Positions 1-8,649 of a stretch of DNA of 64,000 nt are shown here, piece by piece. The stretch lies in assembly GCF_024137025.1 (NCBI RefSeq), contig NZ_JAMYJR010000012.1, positions 62,001-126,000 on the forward strand, read 5' to 3'. Below the pieces are notes generated by a model, which saw nothing but the letters and a program-made list of their open reading frames with translations, made no database searches and was not told where the DNA came from. The position numbers were made by a program, and so were the translations under genes. Origin of the DNA: Paractinoplanes aksuensis. GTDB taxonomy: Bacteria > Actinomycetota > Actinomycetes > Mycobacteriales > Micromonosporaceae. Each line of letters opens with the position of its first letter. Position 1 is the first letter of the stretch.

Positions 1-337
1 TCACGTATTCGAACCGCTCAGACAGCACCAGCACGCTGCGGCGGATCAGCTGTTCGAGCCTTTCCAGGGCCGGGACGTCGAGCGCGCGGACCTCGTCGGC
101 CGCCTCGAACAGACCGTCGAGCGCCCGGTCCATCGCCATCTGCAGCAACTGTTCCTTGCCGTTGATGTGGTGATAGACGCTGCTTTTGGTGATGCCCAGG
201 GACACGGCGATGTCGAACATGCTGGTGAAGTCGTAACCGCGCTCGTTGAACAGCCGCACGGCCGCGGCCAGCACGGCATCCTGGTCATGACCGGGACGGC
301 CACGCCGACGAGGTTCTTTCGCGGGTGTCGGTGCCAT
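1..337 (-). CDS. TetR-family transcriptional repressor, C-terminus outside window
   Basis: DNA-binding repressor, probably of the phenylacetate operon that starts divergently 74 bases away. Translation gives MAPTPAKEPRRRGRPGHD, then a TetR-type helix-turn-helix at about residues 15-60, with the recognition helix reading ITKSSVYHHINGKEQLL, as is typical of the family. About 112 codons are present; the ligand-binding domain (normally another 80-100 residues) lies beyond the left edge. The start is the ATG at 337-335, preceded by a purine-rich GGGAGAGA. Its target is inferred from position and from the palindrome in the gap; phenylacetyl-CoA or a related CoA ester would be the usual inducer in such systems. 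The TetR assignment is secure; the regulatory role is inferred. Confidence 0.85.
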   Translation of the reverse strand, partial: MAPTPAKEPRRRGRPGHDQDAVLAAAVRLFNERGYDFTSMFDIAVSLGITKSSVYHHINGKEQLLQMAMDRALDGLFEAADEVRALDVPALERLEQLIRRSVLVLSERFEYV

Positions 338-356
338 TCTCTCTCCCGGGCTTGAT

Positions 357-376
357 TACCGACCGACCGGACGGTA
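357..376. promoter_or_regulatory. Candidate TetR operator in the divergent paa promoter
   Basis: TACCGACCGACCGGACGGTA is an imperfect inverted repeat: half-sites TACCGACCGA and TACCGTCCGG (reverse strand) agree at 8 of 10 positions. It lies midway between the divergent repressor and paaN starts and directly abuts GATAAT (377-382), a plausible -10 for paaN, so a bound repressor would block both promoters. Size and placement fit TetR-family operators; binding is inferred. Confidence 0.6.
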
Positions 377-411
377 GATAATGATGGCACGCGAGCGCAA
401 GGGAGCGCAGG

Positions 412-2082
412 ATGACGACCCCCGCCGGGTTCTACGAGACGCATGCCGAGCTGCTCGATCAGGCTGTCCGGGCGACGACCGTCCGCGACTACTGGTCGGC
501 CTTCCCCGAGTCGCCGAGCAAGTCGGTCTACGGCGAGCAGGCCGCGCCCGAGGGTGAGCGCGCGTTCCGGGCCCTGCTCGGCGGCCCGTTCCCGATCGAG
601 GTCCCCGGCGCCGAGGGCACGGTCAGCACCGAGCGTTCGCCGTGGGGCCTCGACCTCGGCGTCAGCTATCCCAAGGCCGACCCGCTGGCCCTGGTCGCGG
701 CCGCCCGCGCCGCCACCCCGGCCTGGCGCGCCGTCGGCCCCCAGGGTCGCGCCGGCGTCGCGGCCGAGATCATCAAGCGGATCAACGCCCGCTCGTTCGA
801 GCTGGCCCACGCCGTGCAGCACACCACCGGCCAGGCCTTCGTCATGGCGTTCCAGGCCGGCGGCCCGCACGCGCAAGACCGGGCGCTCGAGGCCGTGGCC
901 TACGCGCTGGCCGCCACCACCCGCACCCCGCGCGACGCCGAGTGGGCCAAGCCGCAGCGCGGCGGCGACCCGCTGCGCCTGGCCAAGACCAGCACCGTGG
1001 TCGGCCGCGGCGTCAGCCTGGTCGTCGGTTGCACCACGTTCCCCACTTGGAACAGCTACCCGGGCCTGTTCGCCAGCCTGGTCACCGGCAACCCGGTGAT
1101 CGTCAAGCCGCACCCCGGCGCCGTGCTGCCGCTGGCCATCACCGTGCAGATCTGCCGCGAGGTGCTGGCCGAGGCCGGTCAGAGCCCCGACCTGGTCACC
1201 CTGGCCGTCGAGGAGCCGGGCGACGGCATCGCGGCCACCCTGGCCACCCACCCCGACGTCCGCATCGTCGACTTCACCGGCTCCAGCGAGTTCGGCAACT
1301 GGCTCGAGGCCAACGCCCGCCAGGCCGTCGTCTACACCGAGAAGGCCGGGCTCAACACCGTCGTGGTCGACTCCACCGACGACTACAAGGGCCTGCTGCG
1401 CAACCTGTCCTTCTCGTTGTCGCTCTACAGCGGCCAGATGTGCACGACCCCGCAAAACATCCTGGTCCCGCAGTCGGGCATCGAGACCGACGCCGGCCAC
1501 CGCAGCGTCGACGAGTTCGGCGCCGACCTGGCCGCCGCGCTCGACAAGCTGCTGGGCGACCCGGCCCGGGCCGCGGGCACGCTCGGCGCGATCGTCAACG
1601 ACGGCGTCCTGGCCCGCGTGACCGAGGCCGACGGCGCGGCCAGCGTCATCCGCCCCACGGCCGCGGTCACCGACGAGACCAACCCGGGCGCCACGATCCG
1701 CACACCGGTGGTGGTCCGGCTCGACGCGGCCGACGACAAGGCGTACACCCGGGAATGGTTCGGTCCGGTCTCCTTCGTCATCGCCACCGAGTCGACCGAG
1801 CACAGCCTCCGCGTCCTGGTCGAGACGGTCCGGGCCCACGGGGCGCTCACCGCGCTGGTCCACTCGAGGAATCCCGAGGTCCTTTCCGCTGCGCGGGAGG
1901 CGGCGCTCGACGCCGGGGTGCACCTCGCCGAGAATCTCACCGGTGGGGTGTTCGTCAACCAGACCGCCGCGTTCAGCGACCTGCACGGCTCCGGGGCCAA
2001 CCCGGCGGCGACGGCCTCGCTGAGCGACGACCACTTCGTCACCGGCCGGTTCTTCACCCTCCAGTCCCGTCACCACGTCTGA
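412..2082 (+). CDS. paaN: PaaN-type aldehyde dehydrogenase of phenylacetate degradation
   Basis: NAD(P)-dependent aldehyde dehydrogenase of 556 residues, most like the actinobacterial PaaN family, which oxidises the ring-opened semialdehyde of the phenylacetyl-CoA pathway. The aldehyde dehydrogenase fold covers most of the protein: cofactor-binding FTGSSEFG around residues 288-295, general-base Glu310 in YTEKAGLN, and catalytic Cys344 in GQMCTTPQN. It lacks the C-terminal MaoC-type hydratase domain of fused PaaZ proteins (about 680 residues), so oxepin-CoA hydrolysis must come from another gene. It is the first gene of the paa operon, 18 bases before the thiolase. The ATG at 412 follows the purine-rich GGGAGCG. 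Family assignment is firm; the exact substrate follows from context. Confidence 0.9.
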   Translation: MTTPAGFYETHAELLDQAVRATTVRDYWSAFPESPSKSVYGEQAAPEGERAFRALLGGPFPIEVPGAEGTVSTERSPWGLDLGVSYPKADPLALVAAARAATPAWRAVGPQGRAGVAAEIIKRINARSFELAHAVQHTTGQAFVMAFQAGGPHAQDRALEAVAYALAATTRTPRDAEWAKPQRGGDPLRLAKTSTVVGRGVSLVVGCTTFPTWNSYPGLFASLVTGNPVIVKPHPGAVLPLAITVQICREVLAEAGQSPDLVTLAVEEPGDGIAATLATHPDVRIVDFTGSSEFGNWLEANARQAVVYTEKAGLNTVVVDSTDDYKGLLRNLSFSLSLYSGQMCTTPQNILVPQSGIETDAGHRSVDEFGADLAAALDKLLGDPARAAGTLGAIVNDGVLARVTEADGAASVIRPTAAVTDETNPGATIRTPVVVRLDAADDKAYTREWFGPVSFVIATESTEHSLRVLVETVRAHGALTALVHSRNPEVLSAAREAALDAGVHLAENLTGGVFVNQTAAFSDLHGSGANPAATASLSDDHFVTGRFFTLQSRHHV

Positions 2083-2100
2083 GCACCGGAGGAATCCACG

Positions 2101-3303
2101 ATGGTTGAGGCCTACCTCGTCGGCGGCGTCCGCACCCCCCAGGGCAAGTACGGCGGCGCGCTCGCCGGCCTGCGGCCCGATGACCTCGCCGGGCTCGTCG
2201 TCCGCGAGGCGGTCGGCCGGGCCGGCGTGCCCGCCGAGGCGATCGACGAGGTGATCCTCGGCGCGGCCAACCAGGCCGGTGAGGACAACCGCAACGTGGC
2301 CCGCATGGCCGTGCTGCTCGCGGGCCTGCCCGACACGGTGCCGGGTTACACGGTCAACCGGCTCTGCGCCAGCGGCCTCACCGCCGTCGTCTCGGCCGCC
2401 AACCAGATCCGGGCCGGCGAGGCCGACCTGGTCGTGGCCGGCGGCGTCGAGTCGATGACCCGGGCCCCGTGGGTGATGCAGAAGCCCGGCACCCCGTGGG
2501 CCCGCCCGGGCGAGGTCGTCGACACGTCGCTGGGCTGGCGCTTCACCAACCCGCTGTTCAAAGAGCACGACAAGGCGGCCGGCACCGGCCCCGACGACCG
2601 GCGGATCACGCTCACCATGGGCGAGACGGCCGAAGAGGTGGCCACGCTCGACGGCATCACCCGGGCCGAGAGCGACGCGTTCGCGCTGCGCAGCCACGAG
2701 CGGGCCATCGCCGCGATCGACGCCGGGCGCTTCGCCAACGAGATCGTGCCGGTCGGCGAGGTGACCACCGACGAGATCCCGCGTCGCGGCTCCACTCTCG
2801 AGAAGCTCGGCTCGCTCAAGCCGGTCTTCCGTAAGGGCGGCGTGGTCACGGCCGGCTCGTCCTCCCCGCTCAGCGACGGCGCGGCCGCGCTCGTCGTGGC
2901 CAGCGAAGAAGCGGTCGAGCGCTACGGCCTGACCCCGCGGGCCCGCATCGTCACGGCGGCCAGCGCGGGCGTCCCGCCCCAGATCATGGGTCTGGGCCCG
3001 GTGCCCGCCACCGAGAAGGCCCTGGCCCGGGCCGGCTGGACCGCCGGCGACCTCGACGCGGTCGAGCTCAACGAGGCCTTCGCGGTGCAGTCGCTGGCCG
3101 TGATCCGCCGGCTGAAGCTCGACGACGACAAGGTCAACGCCGACGGTGGCGCGATCGCCCTGGGCCATCCGCTGGGTTGCTCGGGCGCCCGCCTCACGGT
3201 CACCCTGCTGGGCCGCATGGAACGCGAGAACGCCCGCCGGGCCCTCGCCACCCTCTGCGTCGGCGTCGGCCAGGGTGTCGCCCTGCTGGTGGAGCGGCCG
3301 TGA
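2101..3303 (+). CDS. paaJ: Thiolase, probable 3-oxoadipyl-CoA thiolase
   Basis: Acetyl-CoA acyltransferase of 400 residues with the full catalytic set: nucleophile Cys89 in NRLCASG, His356 in LGHPLGCSG and the second cysteine Cys386 in LCVGVGQG. In this operon it should perform the thiolytic steps on 3-oxo-5,6-dehydrosuberyl-CoA and 3-oxoadipyl-CoA, releasing acetyl-CoA and finally succinyl-CoA. The start ATG at 2101 is preceded by GGAGG (2089-2093) at a good distance. The stop codon overlaps the GTG start of the next gene (GTGA). Thiolase identity is certain; the PaaJ role over a general beta-oxidation thiolase rests on the neighbours. Confidence 0.9.
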   Translation: MVEAYLVGGVRTPQGKYGGALAGLRPDDLAGLVVREAVGRAGVPAEAIDEVILGAANQAGEDNRNVARMAVLLAGLPDTVPGYTVNRLCASGLTAVVSAANQIRAGEADLVVAGGVESMTRAPWVMQKPGTPWARPGEVVDTSLGWRFTNPLFKEHDKAAGTGPDDRRITLTMGETAEEVATLDGITRAESDAFALRSHERAIAAIDAGRFANEIVPVGEVTTDEIPRRGSTLEKLGSLKPVFRKGGVVTAGSSSPLSDGAAALVVASEEAVERYGLTPRARIVTAASAGVPPQIMGLGPVPATEKALARAGWTAGDLDAVELNEAFAVQSLAVIRRLKLDDDKVNADGGAIALGHPLGCSGARLTVTLLGRMERENARRALATLCVGVGQGVALLVERP

Positions 3304-4028
3304 GTACCCTGCGGGTCGAGCAGCTCGACGACCGGGTGGTGGTCACGCTGCGGCGCCCCGAGGCCCGCAACGCGATCAACGCCGCGATGATCGGCGAGCT
3401 GCACGACGTCTGCGCGAGCCTGGAACAGCAGCCCCGGCTGTTGCTGATCACCGGCGACGGGGGCACGTTCGCGGCCGGGGCCGACATCGGCGAGCTGCGG
3501 GAACGCGGCCGCGATCAAGCGCTGCAGGGCATCAACAGCCGCCTGTTCGACCGCATCGCCAAGCTCCCGCTGCCCACTGTGGCCGCCGTCGACGGGTACG
3601 CGCTGGGGGGCGGGGCCGAGCTGACCTACGCCTGCGACGTCCGGCTGGCCTCGCCGTCAGCGGTCTTCGGCAACCCCGAGCCCGGCCTGGGCATCCTGGC
3701 CGCGGCCGGCGCCTGCTGGCGGCTGCGCGAGCTGGTCGGCGGCTCGGTGGCCAAACAGGTGCTGCTGGCCGGGCGGCGGCTCGACGCCGACGAAGCGCTG
3801 CGCTTCGGCCTGGTGACCGAGGTCGTGCCGGCCGGCGACCTGCTGAAGCGGGCCCACGCGCTGCTCGACCGGATGGCCCGCTCGGGCCCGCTCGCGCTGC
3901 GCCTGACCAAGCTGGTCGCCGACGGCGCCGGCCACCCGCTCACCGACGACCTGGCCCAGGCCATCCTGTTCGAGTCGGAAGACAAACGCGTCCGCATGGA
4001 CGCCTTCCTGGCCGGCGGCCGCTCGTGA
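3300..4028 (+). CDS. Enoyl-CoA hydratase/isomerase (PaaF/PaaG-like)
   Basis: Crotonase-superfamily protein of 242 residues. The oxyanion-hole segments are visible in [12 protein letters not shown] and [11 protein letters not shown], and both catalytic glutamate positions seem filled (GGGAEL and FGNPEPGLG). It likely hydrates 2,3-dehydroadipyl-CoA (PaaF) or isomerises the ring epoxide to oxepin-CoA (PaaG). Sequence reading alone cannot separate these, and only one crotonase gene is present, so one function is encoded elsewhere or this enzyme does both. The start is the GTG at 3300, inside the thiolase stop (GTGA); an upstream extension in the same frame is Pro/Arg-rich and would overlap the thiolase. 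It overlaps the next gene by 4 bases. Confidence 0.85.
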   Translation: MSTLRVEQLDDRVVVTLRRPEARNAINAAMIGELHDVCASLEQQPRLLLITGDGGTFAAGADIGELRERGRDQALQGINSRLFDRIAKLPLPTVAAVDGYALGGGAELTYACDVRLASPSAVFGNPEPGLGILAAAGACWRLRELVGGSVAKQVLLAGRRLDADEALRFGLVTEVVPAGDLLKRAHALLDRMARSGPLALRLTKLVADGAGHPLTDDLAQAILFESEDKRVRMDAFLAGGRS

Positions 4029-4999
4029 CCACGCCGGACGTGCCGGCCGGTTCGACGGCGTCCGCGGGCCCGGCGGCCACCTCGAGCGGCGCGGGCCGGG
4101 CGTCGACAGCGGCTGTGCCGGGCGCGGGCAGTGCGTCGGCGGCGGCTGTGCCGAAAGTCGTCGCTGTTGTCGGTGGTGGGCGCATGGGGGCCGGCATCGC
4201 GCAGGTCTTCGCGGTCGCCGGTTCGGTCGTCTGCCTGGTCGAGCGTGATCCGGCGGCGGCCGCGGCGGCCCGCGACCGGGTGGCGATGGGTTTGCTGCGT
4301 GCTTCCGAGAAGGGCGCGCTCAGCGAGTCCGCCGACTCGGTGCTCGAACGATTGATCCTCTTGGACGACGCGTCGGGGCTCAACGCCGACACCGACCTGC
4401 TGGTCGAGGCCGTGCCGGAAGACGCGGCGCTCAAGGTGCGCGTGCTGGCCGCGGTCGAACAGGCAGTCGGCGACTCCACCGTGCTGGCCACCAACACCAG
4501 CTCCCTGTCGGTCACCGGGCTGGCCGAGGGTCTGCGGCGGCCCGAGCGGTTCCTCGGTCTGCACTTCTTCAATCCGGTGCCGGCCAGCAAACTCGTCGAG
4601 ATCGTGACCGGGCCCGAGACCGGCGACGCCGCCTGCGAGGCGGCCCGCGGGTGGGTGGCCGGGCTGGGCAAGAGCGATGTCGTCGTCCGGGATTCGCCCG
4701 GCTTCGCGACCAGCCGGCTCGGCGTGCTGCTCGGCCTCGAGGCGATCCGCATGCTCGAGGAGGGCGTGGCCGGCGCCGAGGCCATCGACCGCGCGATGGA
4801 GCTCGGCTACCGGCATCCGATGGGCCCGCTGCGCTCGACCGACCTCGTCGGCCTCGACGTGCGCCTGGCCATCGCCGAACACCTGCACCGCGAGCTGGGC
4901 GAGCGCTTCGCCCCACCGAAACTGCTGCGCGACAAGGTTTCCCGCGGCGAACTCGGCCGCAAGACCGGCCACGGCTTCTTTACCTGGGAGGCGTCATGA
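4025..4999 (+). CDS. paaH: 3-hydroxyacyl-CoA dehydrogenase (PaaH)
   Basis: NAD-dependent 3-hydroxyacyl-CoA dehydrogenase, probably oxidising 3-hydroxyadipyl-CoA to 3-oxoadipyl-CoA. It has the Rossmann motif [12 protein letters not shown], the substrate-side NTSSLSVT and catalytic-His segment LHFFNPV, then the all-helical C-terminal domain ending [10 protein letters not shown]. From the GTG at 4025, which overlaps the previous stop as GTGA, it has 324 residues, with an odd 41-residue Ala/Ser/Gly/Pro-rich leader before the Rossmann fold. An in-frame GTG at 4148 would remove this leader and give a protein of normal length for a single-domain enzyme, so the start is open. The stop overlaps the paaA ATG. 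Confidence 0.88.
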   Translation: MTTPDVPAGSTASAGPAATSSGAGRASTAAVPGAGSASAAAVPKVVAVVGGGRMGAGIAQVFAVAGSVVCLVERDPAAAAAARDRVAMGLLRASEKGALSESADSVLERLILLDDASGLNADTDLLVEAVPEDAALKVRVLAAVEQAVGDSTVLATNTSSLSVTGLAEGLRRPERFLGLHFFNPVPASKLVEIVTGPETGDAACEAARGWVAGLGKSDVVVRDSPGFATSRLGVLLGLEAIRMLEEGVAGAEAIDRAMELGYRHPMGPLRSTDLVGLDVRLAIAEHLHRELGERFAPPKLLRDKVSRGELGRKTGHGFFTWEAS

Positions 5000-5919
5000 G
5001 TGAGCAGGTGTTCGAGGCGACGATCGCCAAGGATCAGCGGATCGAACCCCGTGACTGGATGCCCGACGGCTACCGCAAGACCATGATCCGGCAGATCGCT
5101 CAGCACGCGCACTCCGAGATCATCGGCATGCAGCCCGAGGGCGCCTGGATCACCCGGGCCCCGTCGCTGCGCCGCAAGGCGATCCTGCTGGCCAAGGTGC
5201 AAGACGAAGCGGGCCACGGGCTCTACCTCTACTCAGCCGCCGAGACGCTCGGCGCCGATCGGGGCGACCTGACCCGGCGGCTCATCGAGGGCCGGCAGAA
5301 GTACTCCTCGATCTTCAACTACCCCACGCTGACGTTCGCCGACGTCGGCGTGATCGGCTGGCTCGTCGACGGCGCGGCCATCTGCAACCAGGTGCCGTTG
5401 TGCCGCAGCTCCTTCGGGCCGTACGCGCGGGCGATGATCCGCATCTGCAAGGAGGAGTCGTTCCATCAGCGGCAGGGCTACGAGCTGCTGATGACGATGA
5501 TGCGCGGCACCCAGGCCCAGCGCGACATGGTGCAGGACGCGGTGAATCGCTGGTGGTGGCCGTCGCTGATGATGTTCGGCCCGCCCGACGCGGAATCGCC
5601 CAACACGGCCCAGTCGATGGCCTGGAAGATCAAGCGGCACACCAACGACGAGCTGCGGCAGCGCTTCGTCGACATGAGCGTGCCCCAGGCCGACGCCCTC
5701 GGCATCACGTTGCCCGATGCCGACCTGCGCTGGAACGCCGACCGCGAGCACTACGACTTCGGCGAGATCGACTGGTCCGAGCTCAAGCGGGTGATCTCGG
5801 GCGACGGCCCGATGAACCAGGAACGGATAGCCAACCGGCGCCGGGCCGACGAAGAGGGCGCCTGGGTCCGGGAGGCAGCCGCCGCCCACGCGGCCAAGAA
5901 GCAGGCGGTCCCGGCATGA
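4996..5919 (+). CDS. paaA: Phenylacetyl-CoA 1,2-epoxidase catalytic subunit A
   Basis: Catalytic subunit of the PaaABCE bacterial multicomponent monooxygenase, which uses O2 to epoxidise the ring of phenylacetyl-CoA. The protein has 307 residues. The carboxylate-bridged diiron ligands are visible as two ExxH pairs, Glu71/His74 in QDEAGHG and Glu154/His157 in KEESFHQ, in a ferritin-like helical bundle. The Asp- and Trp-rich C-terminal third is typical of PaaA. The ATG at 4996 overlaps the paaH stop (ATGA), indicating translational coupling. Length, motifs and the following B, C, D and E genes make this one of the safest calls in the window. Confidence 0.97.
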   Translation: MSEQVFEATIAKDQRIEPRDWMPDGYRKTMIRQIAQHAHSEIIGMQPEGAWITRAPSLRRKAILLAKVQDEAGHGLYLYSAAETLGADRGDLTRRLIEGRQKYSSIFNYPTLTFADVGVIGWLVDGAAICNQVPLCRSSFGPYARAMIRICKEESFHQRQGYELLMTMMRGTQAQRDMVQDAVNRWWWPSLMMFGPPDAESPNTAQSMAWKIKRHTNDELRQRFVDMSVPQADALGITLPDADLRWNADREHYDFGEIDWSELKRVISGDGPMNQERIANRRRADEEGAWVREAAAAHAAKKQAVPA

Positions 5920-5955
5920 GCGGCGAAGAAGCAGGAGGTGCCGGCGTGAGTGGCG
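5896..5955 (+). repeat. 30-bp tandem duplication at the paaA/paaB junction
   Basis: Two adjacent 30-bp units, 5896-5925 and 5926-5955, differ at four positions. Each carries AAGAAGCAGG followed by CCGGC and a start codon (ATG at 5916, GTG at 5946) that begins M/V-S-G-E. The duplication is ten codons long, so both starts are in frame with PaaB. Only the second unit has a full AGGAGG before its start. Confidence 0.9.
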
Positions 5956-6242
5956 AGGTCAAGCACGAGTGGCCGCTGTTCGAGGTGTTCGTGCGGGCCA
6001 AGCGCGGCCTCAACCACGTCCACGTCGGATCGCTGCGGGCCGCCGATCACGAGATGGCGCTGCACCACGCGCGCGATCTCTACACGCGTCGCAACGAGGG
6101 CGTCAGCATCTGGGTCGTGAAGTCCGACGACGTGGTCGCCTCGGGGCCGGACGACAAGGACGCGTTCTTCGCGCCCAGCGGCGACAAGGCGTACCGGCAC
6201 CCGACGTACTACGCCATCCCCGAATCCGTCCCGCACATCTGA
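5946..6242 (+). CDS. paaB: Phenylacetyl-CoA epoxidase subunit B
   Basis: Small subunit of the epoxidase complex, thought to bridge or stabilise the PaaA-PaaC assembly. From the GTG at 5946 it has 98 residues, close to the usual PaaB length, with the characteristic WPLFEVFVRAKRGLNHVHVGSL and DPTYYAIPESVPHI-like ending (here HPTYYAIPESVPHI). AGGAGG at 5933-5938 stands 7 bases before this GTG. An in-frame ATG at 5916 overlaps the paaA stop as ATGA but has no comparable ribosome site; it would add ten residues that repeat the true N-terminus, because the junction is tandemly duplicated. Both starts may be used. Confidence 0.92.
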   Translation: MSGEVKHEWPLFEVFVRAKRGLNHVHVGSLRAADHEMALHHARDLYTRRNEGVSIWVVKSDDVVASGPDDKDAFFAPSGDKAYRHPTYYAIPESVPHI

Positions 6243-6249
6243 GGCCGCG

Positions 6250-7116
6250 ATGAGCTTCGACGACGCCTACCAGGCCCTCACCGACCATGCCGACGACGCC
6301 CGCTGGGCGTACGGCACCGGGTTCGCCGACCCCCTGGCCGGGGTGCCCACCGCGCTGCCGGACGGGGTGGACGGCGCCGACCTGGCCGCCTACTGCCTGA
6401 TGCTCGGCGACGACGCGCTGATCATGTCGCACCGGCTGCAGCAGTGGGTGACCCGCGCGCCCGAGCTCGAGGACGAGATGGCGATCGCCAACATCGCGCT
6501 CGACCTGCTCGGTCAGGCCCGCCTGCTGTTGACCCGGGCCGGGGAGGCCGAGGGGGCGGGCCGCGACGAGGACGACCTGGCCTACCGGCGCGACGCCGCC
6601 GACTTCCGGCACGTGCGCCTGGCCGAGGTGGGCGACGGCGACTTCGGCCACCTGATCGCGCGGCTGCTCGTCTTCGCGACGTGGCGGCTGGCGCTGCTCG
6701 ACCGGCTGGCCGCGAGTCACGACCCGGTGCTGGCCGCGATCGGCGCCAAGGGCGTCAAAGAGGTCGCCTACCACCGCGAGTACGCGGCCGGCTGGACGGT
6801 CCGCCTCGGCGACGGCACCTCGCTCTCCCACGAGCGCATGCAGGCCGGCCTCGACGCGGTGTGGCCGCTGACCGGCGAGCTCTTCGTGCCCCACCCGGTC
6901 GAGCAGCGCCTGACCGGCGTGGCCGTCGACCCCGCCTCGGCGCGCCCCGAGTTCGACGCTGTCCTGGCCGAGGTGCTGCGCGTGGCCACCCTCGACGGGC
7001 CGACCGCCGAAACGATCACCGCCCACGGCCGCGACGGCGACCACGGCGTCGAGCTGCCCGGGATCCTCGCCGAGCTGCAAGGCCTCGCCCGCGCAACACC
7101 CGGCGGCGTGTGGTGA
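6250..7116 (+). CDS. paaC: Phenylacetyl-CoA epoxidase subunit C
   Basis: Structural, catalytically inactive homologue of PaaA that forms the heterodimer core of the phenylacetyl-CoA epoxidase. The protein has 288 residues in a ferritin-like helical fold, including LMLGDDALIMSHRLQQWV, APELEDEMAIANIALDLLGQAR and a later KEVAYHREYAAGW segment, all typical of PaaC. It starts 7 bases after paaB and its stop overlaps the paaD GTG. No atypical feature is visible. Substrate binding and complex formation follow from the family, not from this sequence. Confidence 0.95.
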   Translation: MSFDDAYQALTDHADDARWAYGTGFADPLAGVPTALPDGVDGADLAAYCLMLGDDALIMSHRLQQWVTRAPELEDEMAIANIALDLLGQARLLLTRAGEAEGAGRDEDDLAYRRDAADFRHVRLAEVGDGDFGHLIARLLVFATWRLALLDRLAASHDPVLAAIGAKGVKEVAYHREYAAGWTVRLGDGTSLSHERMQAGLDAVWPLTGELFVPHPVEQRLTGVAVDPASARPEFDAVLAEVLRVATLDGPTAETITAHGRDGDHGVELPGILAELQGLARATPGGVW

Positions 7117-7601
7117 GCGCGGCTGAAGTGGCGGCGACGGTGACCGATCCCGAGCTGCCCATGGTCACGTTGGCCGAGCTGGGGATTCTGCGTGAGGTGC
7201 GCGAGACCTGTGACGGCGTCGAGGTGACGATCACGCCGACGTATTCGGGTTGCCCGGCCATGGAGTCGATCCGGGCCGATTTGCTGCGGGCACTGCACCG
7301 CGCGGGCTACGAGAACGCGCGCGTCAACACCCTGCTGGCGCCGGCCTGGACCACCGACTGGATCAGCGAATCGGGCAAGGCCAAGCTGTTCGCGGCGGGC
7401 ATCTCGCCTCCCGGCCCGGCTCCCCGGCGCACCACCGGCCCGGTGCCGCTCAGGCTCGGCCTCCGGGACGAGCCGATCGCCTGCCCGCGCTGCGGTGAGC
7501 CGGACACCGAGCGGCTGGCCGCGTTCGGGGCCACCGCGTGCCGCGAGCTGCGGCGCTGCCCGGCCTGCCGGGAACCCTTCGAGCACGTGAAGGAGATCTG
7601 A
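7113..7601 (+). CDS. paaD: PaaD, MIP18/DUF59-type iron-sulfur assembly factor of the epoxidase
   Basis: Protein of 162 residues required in characterised pathways for maturation of the epoxidase, probably for Fe-S assembly on the reductase PaaE. The N-terminal MIP18/DUF59-like domain (residues about 3-100) has DPELPMVTLAELGI and the invariant-type cysteine in YSGCPAM. The C-terminus carries a four-cysteine ribbon: Cys124 and Cys127 in CPRC, Cys149 and Cys152 in CPAC, which probably binds zinc. The GTG start at 7113 overlaps the paaC stop, and only one base separates the stop from paaE, so C, D and E are tightly co-expressed. Confidence 0.93.
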   Translation: MSAAEVAATVTDPELPMVTLAELGILREVRETCDGVEVTITPTYSGCPAMESIRADLLRALHRAGYENARVNTLLAPAWTTDWISESGKAKLFAAGISPPGPAPRRTTGPVPLRLGLRDEPIACPRCGEPDTERLAAFGATACRELRRCPACREPFEHVKEI

Positions 7602-7602
7602 C

Positions 7603-8649
7603 GTGCCGGACTTCCAAGCGCTGCGGGTGGCCGAGGTCGAGCGGCTCTGCCCGGACGCGGTCGCGGTGACTTTCGACGTCCCCGCGGATCTCGCCGACCG
7701 GTACGCGTTCCGCCCCGGCCAGTCGCTCACCGTGCGGCGGCCCGGTGACGAGCGGGACGAGCGCCGGTCGTACTCGATCTGCGCCCCGGCCGGCGCCCGC
7801 CCCCGGATCGGGGTGCGCGAAGTGCCTGGCGGCCTGGTCTCGAGCTGGCTGGTGCACGAGCTGCGGGTCGGCGACGCGGTCGAGGTCGCTCCGCCCTCGG
7901 GCACGTTCACGCCCGACCTCGAGGCGGGCGGGCGGCACGTCATGATCGCGGCCGGTTCGGGGATCACGCCCGTGTTGTCGATCGCGACCTCGCTGCTGCG
8001 CAACCCGAAGGCCCAGGTTGCCGTGCTCTACGGCAACCGGCGGGCCGACACGGTGATGTTCGCCGAAGAGCTGGCCGACCTGAAGGACAGCCATCCTTCC
8101 CGGCTCGAACTGGTGCACCTGCTGTCGCGCGAGGCCCGCGAGGTCGACCTGCTCAGCGGCCGGCTCGACGGCGAGAAGTTGCGCGCCCTGCTGCCGCTGC
8201 TGCTCGACGTGCCGGCCGTCGACCACTGGTGGCTGTGCGGCCCGTACGGCATGGTCATCGACGCCACCGAGGTGCTGGGCGAGGCCGGCGTCCCGCCCGA
8301 GCGCATCCACCGCGAGCTGTTCTGGGTCGACGAAGCGCCACCGGAACCGGCCCGCGAAGTTGTCAACGCCGAGGGCAGCGAGGTCACCGTGCTGCTCGAC
8401 GGCCGCGCCACGACGGTCACCGTGGCCGACGGCGACACCGTGCTCGAGGGCGCCCAGCGCTCCCGCCCCGACCTGCCGTTCGCCTGCAAGGGCGGGGTCT
8501 GCGGCACGTGCCGGGCCCGGGTGGTCGACGGCGAGGTGACCATGCGCCGCAACTTCGCGCTGGAACCGGCCGAGGTGGCCGCCGGGTTCGTCCTGACCTG
8601 CCAGACGATCCCGTCGTCGGCCCGGGTGACCGTGACGTTCGACGAGTAG
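7603..8649 (+). CDS. paaE: Phenylacetyl-CoA epoxidase reductase subunit E
   Basis: Flavin-iron-sulfur reductase that passes electrons from NAD(P)H to the diiron centre of PaaA. The 348 residues show an FAD-binding barrel with RRSYSIC (about residues 50-60), a nucleotide-binding domain with AAGSGITP, and a C-terminal plant-type ferredoxin domain. The [2Fe-2S] cysteines are Cys295, Cys300 and Cys303 in CKGGVCGTC and Cys333 in LTCQT. It is the last gene of the paa operon. A 20-bp tandem repeat begins at its stop codon, where a terminator might be expected. Confidence 0.96.
   Translation: MPDFQALRVAEVERLCPDAVAVTFDVPADLADRYAFRPGQSLTVRRPGDERDERRSYSICAPAGARPRIGVREVPGGLVSSWLVHELRVGDAVEVAPPSGTFTPDLEAGGRHVMIAAGSGITPVLSIATSLLRNPKAQVAVLYGNRRADTVMFAEELADLKDSHPSRLELVHLLSREAREVDLLSGRLDGEKLRALLPLLLDVPAVDHWWLCGPYGMVIDATEVLGEAGVPPERIHRELFWVDEAPPEPAREVVNAEGSEVTVLLDGRATTVTVADGDTVLEGAQRSRPDLPFACKGGVCGTCRARVVDGEVTMRRNFALEPAEVAAGFVLTCQTIPSSARVTVTFDE

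Noticed and set aside
46..3168. Very long open frame on the minus strand across paaN and paaJ
   Set aside because: The opposite strand encodes enzymes with complete catalytic motifs; this frame gives Arg/Gly/Val-rich text without domains, as expected from high-GC codon bias.
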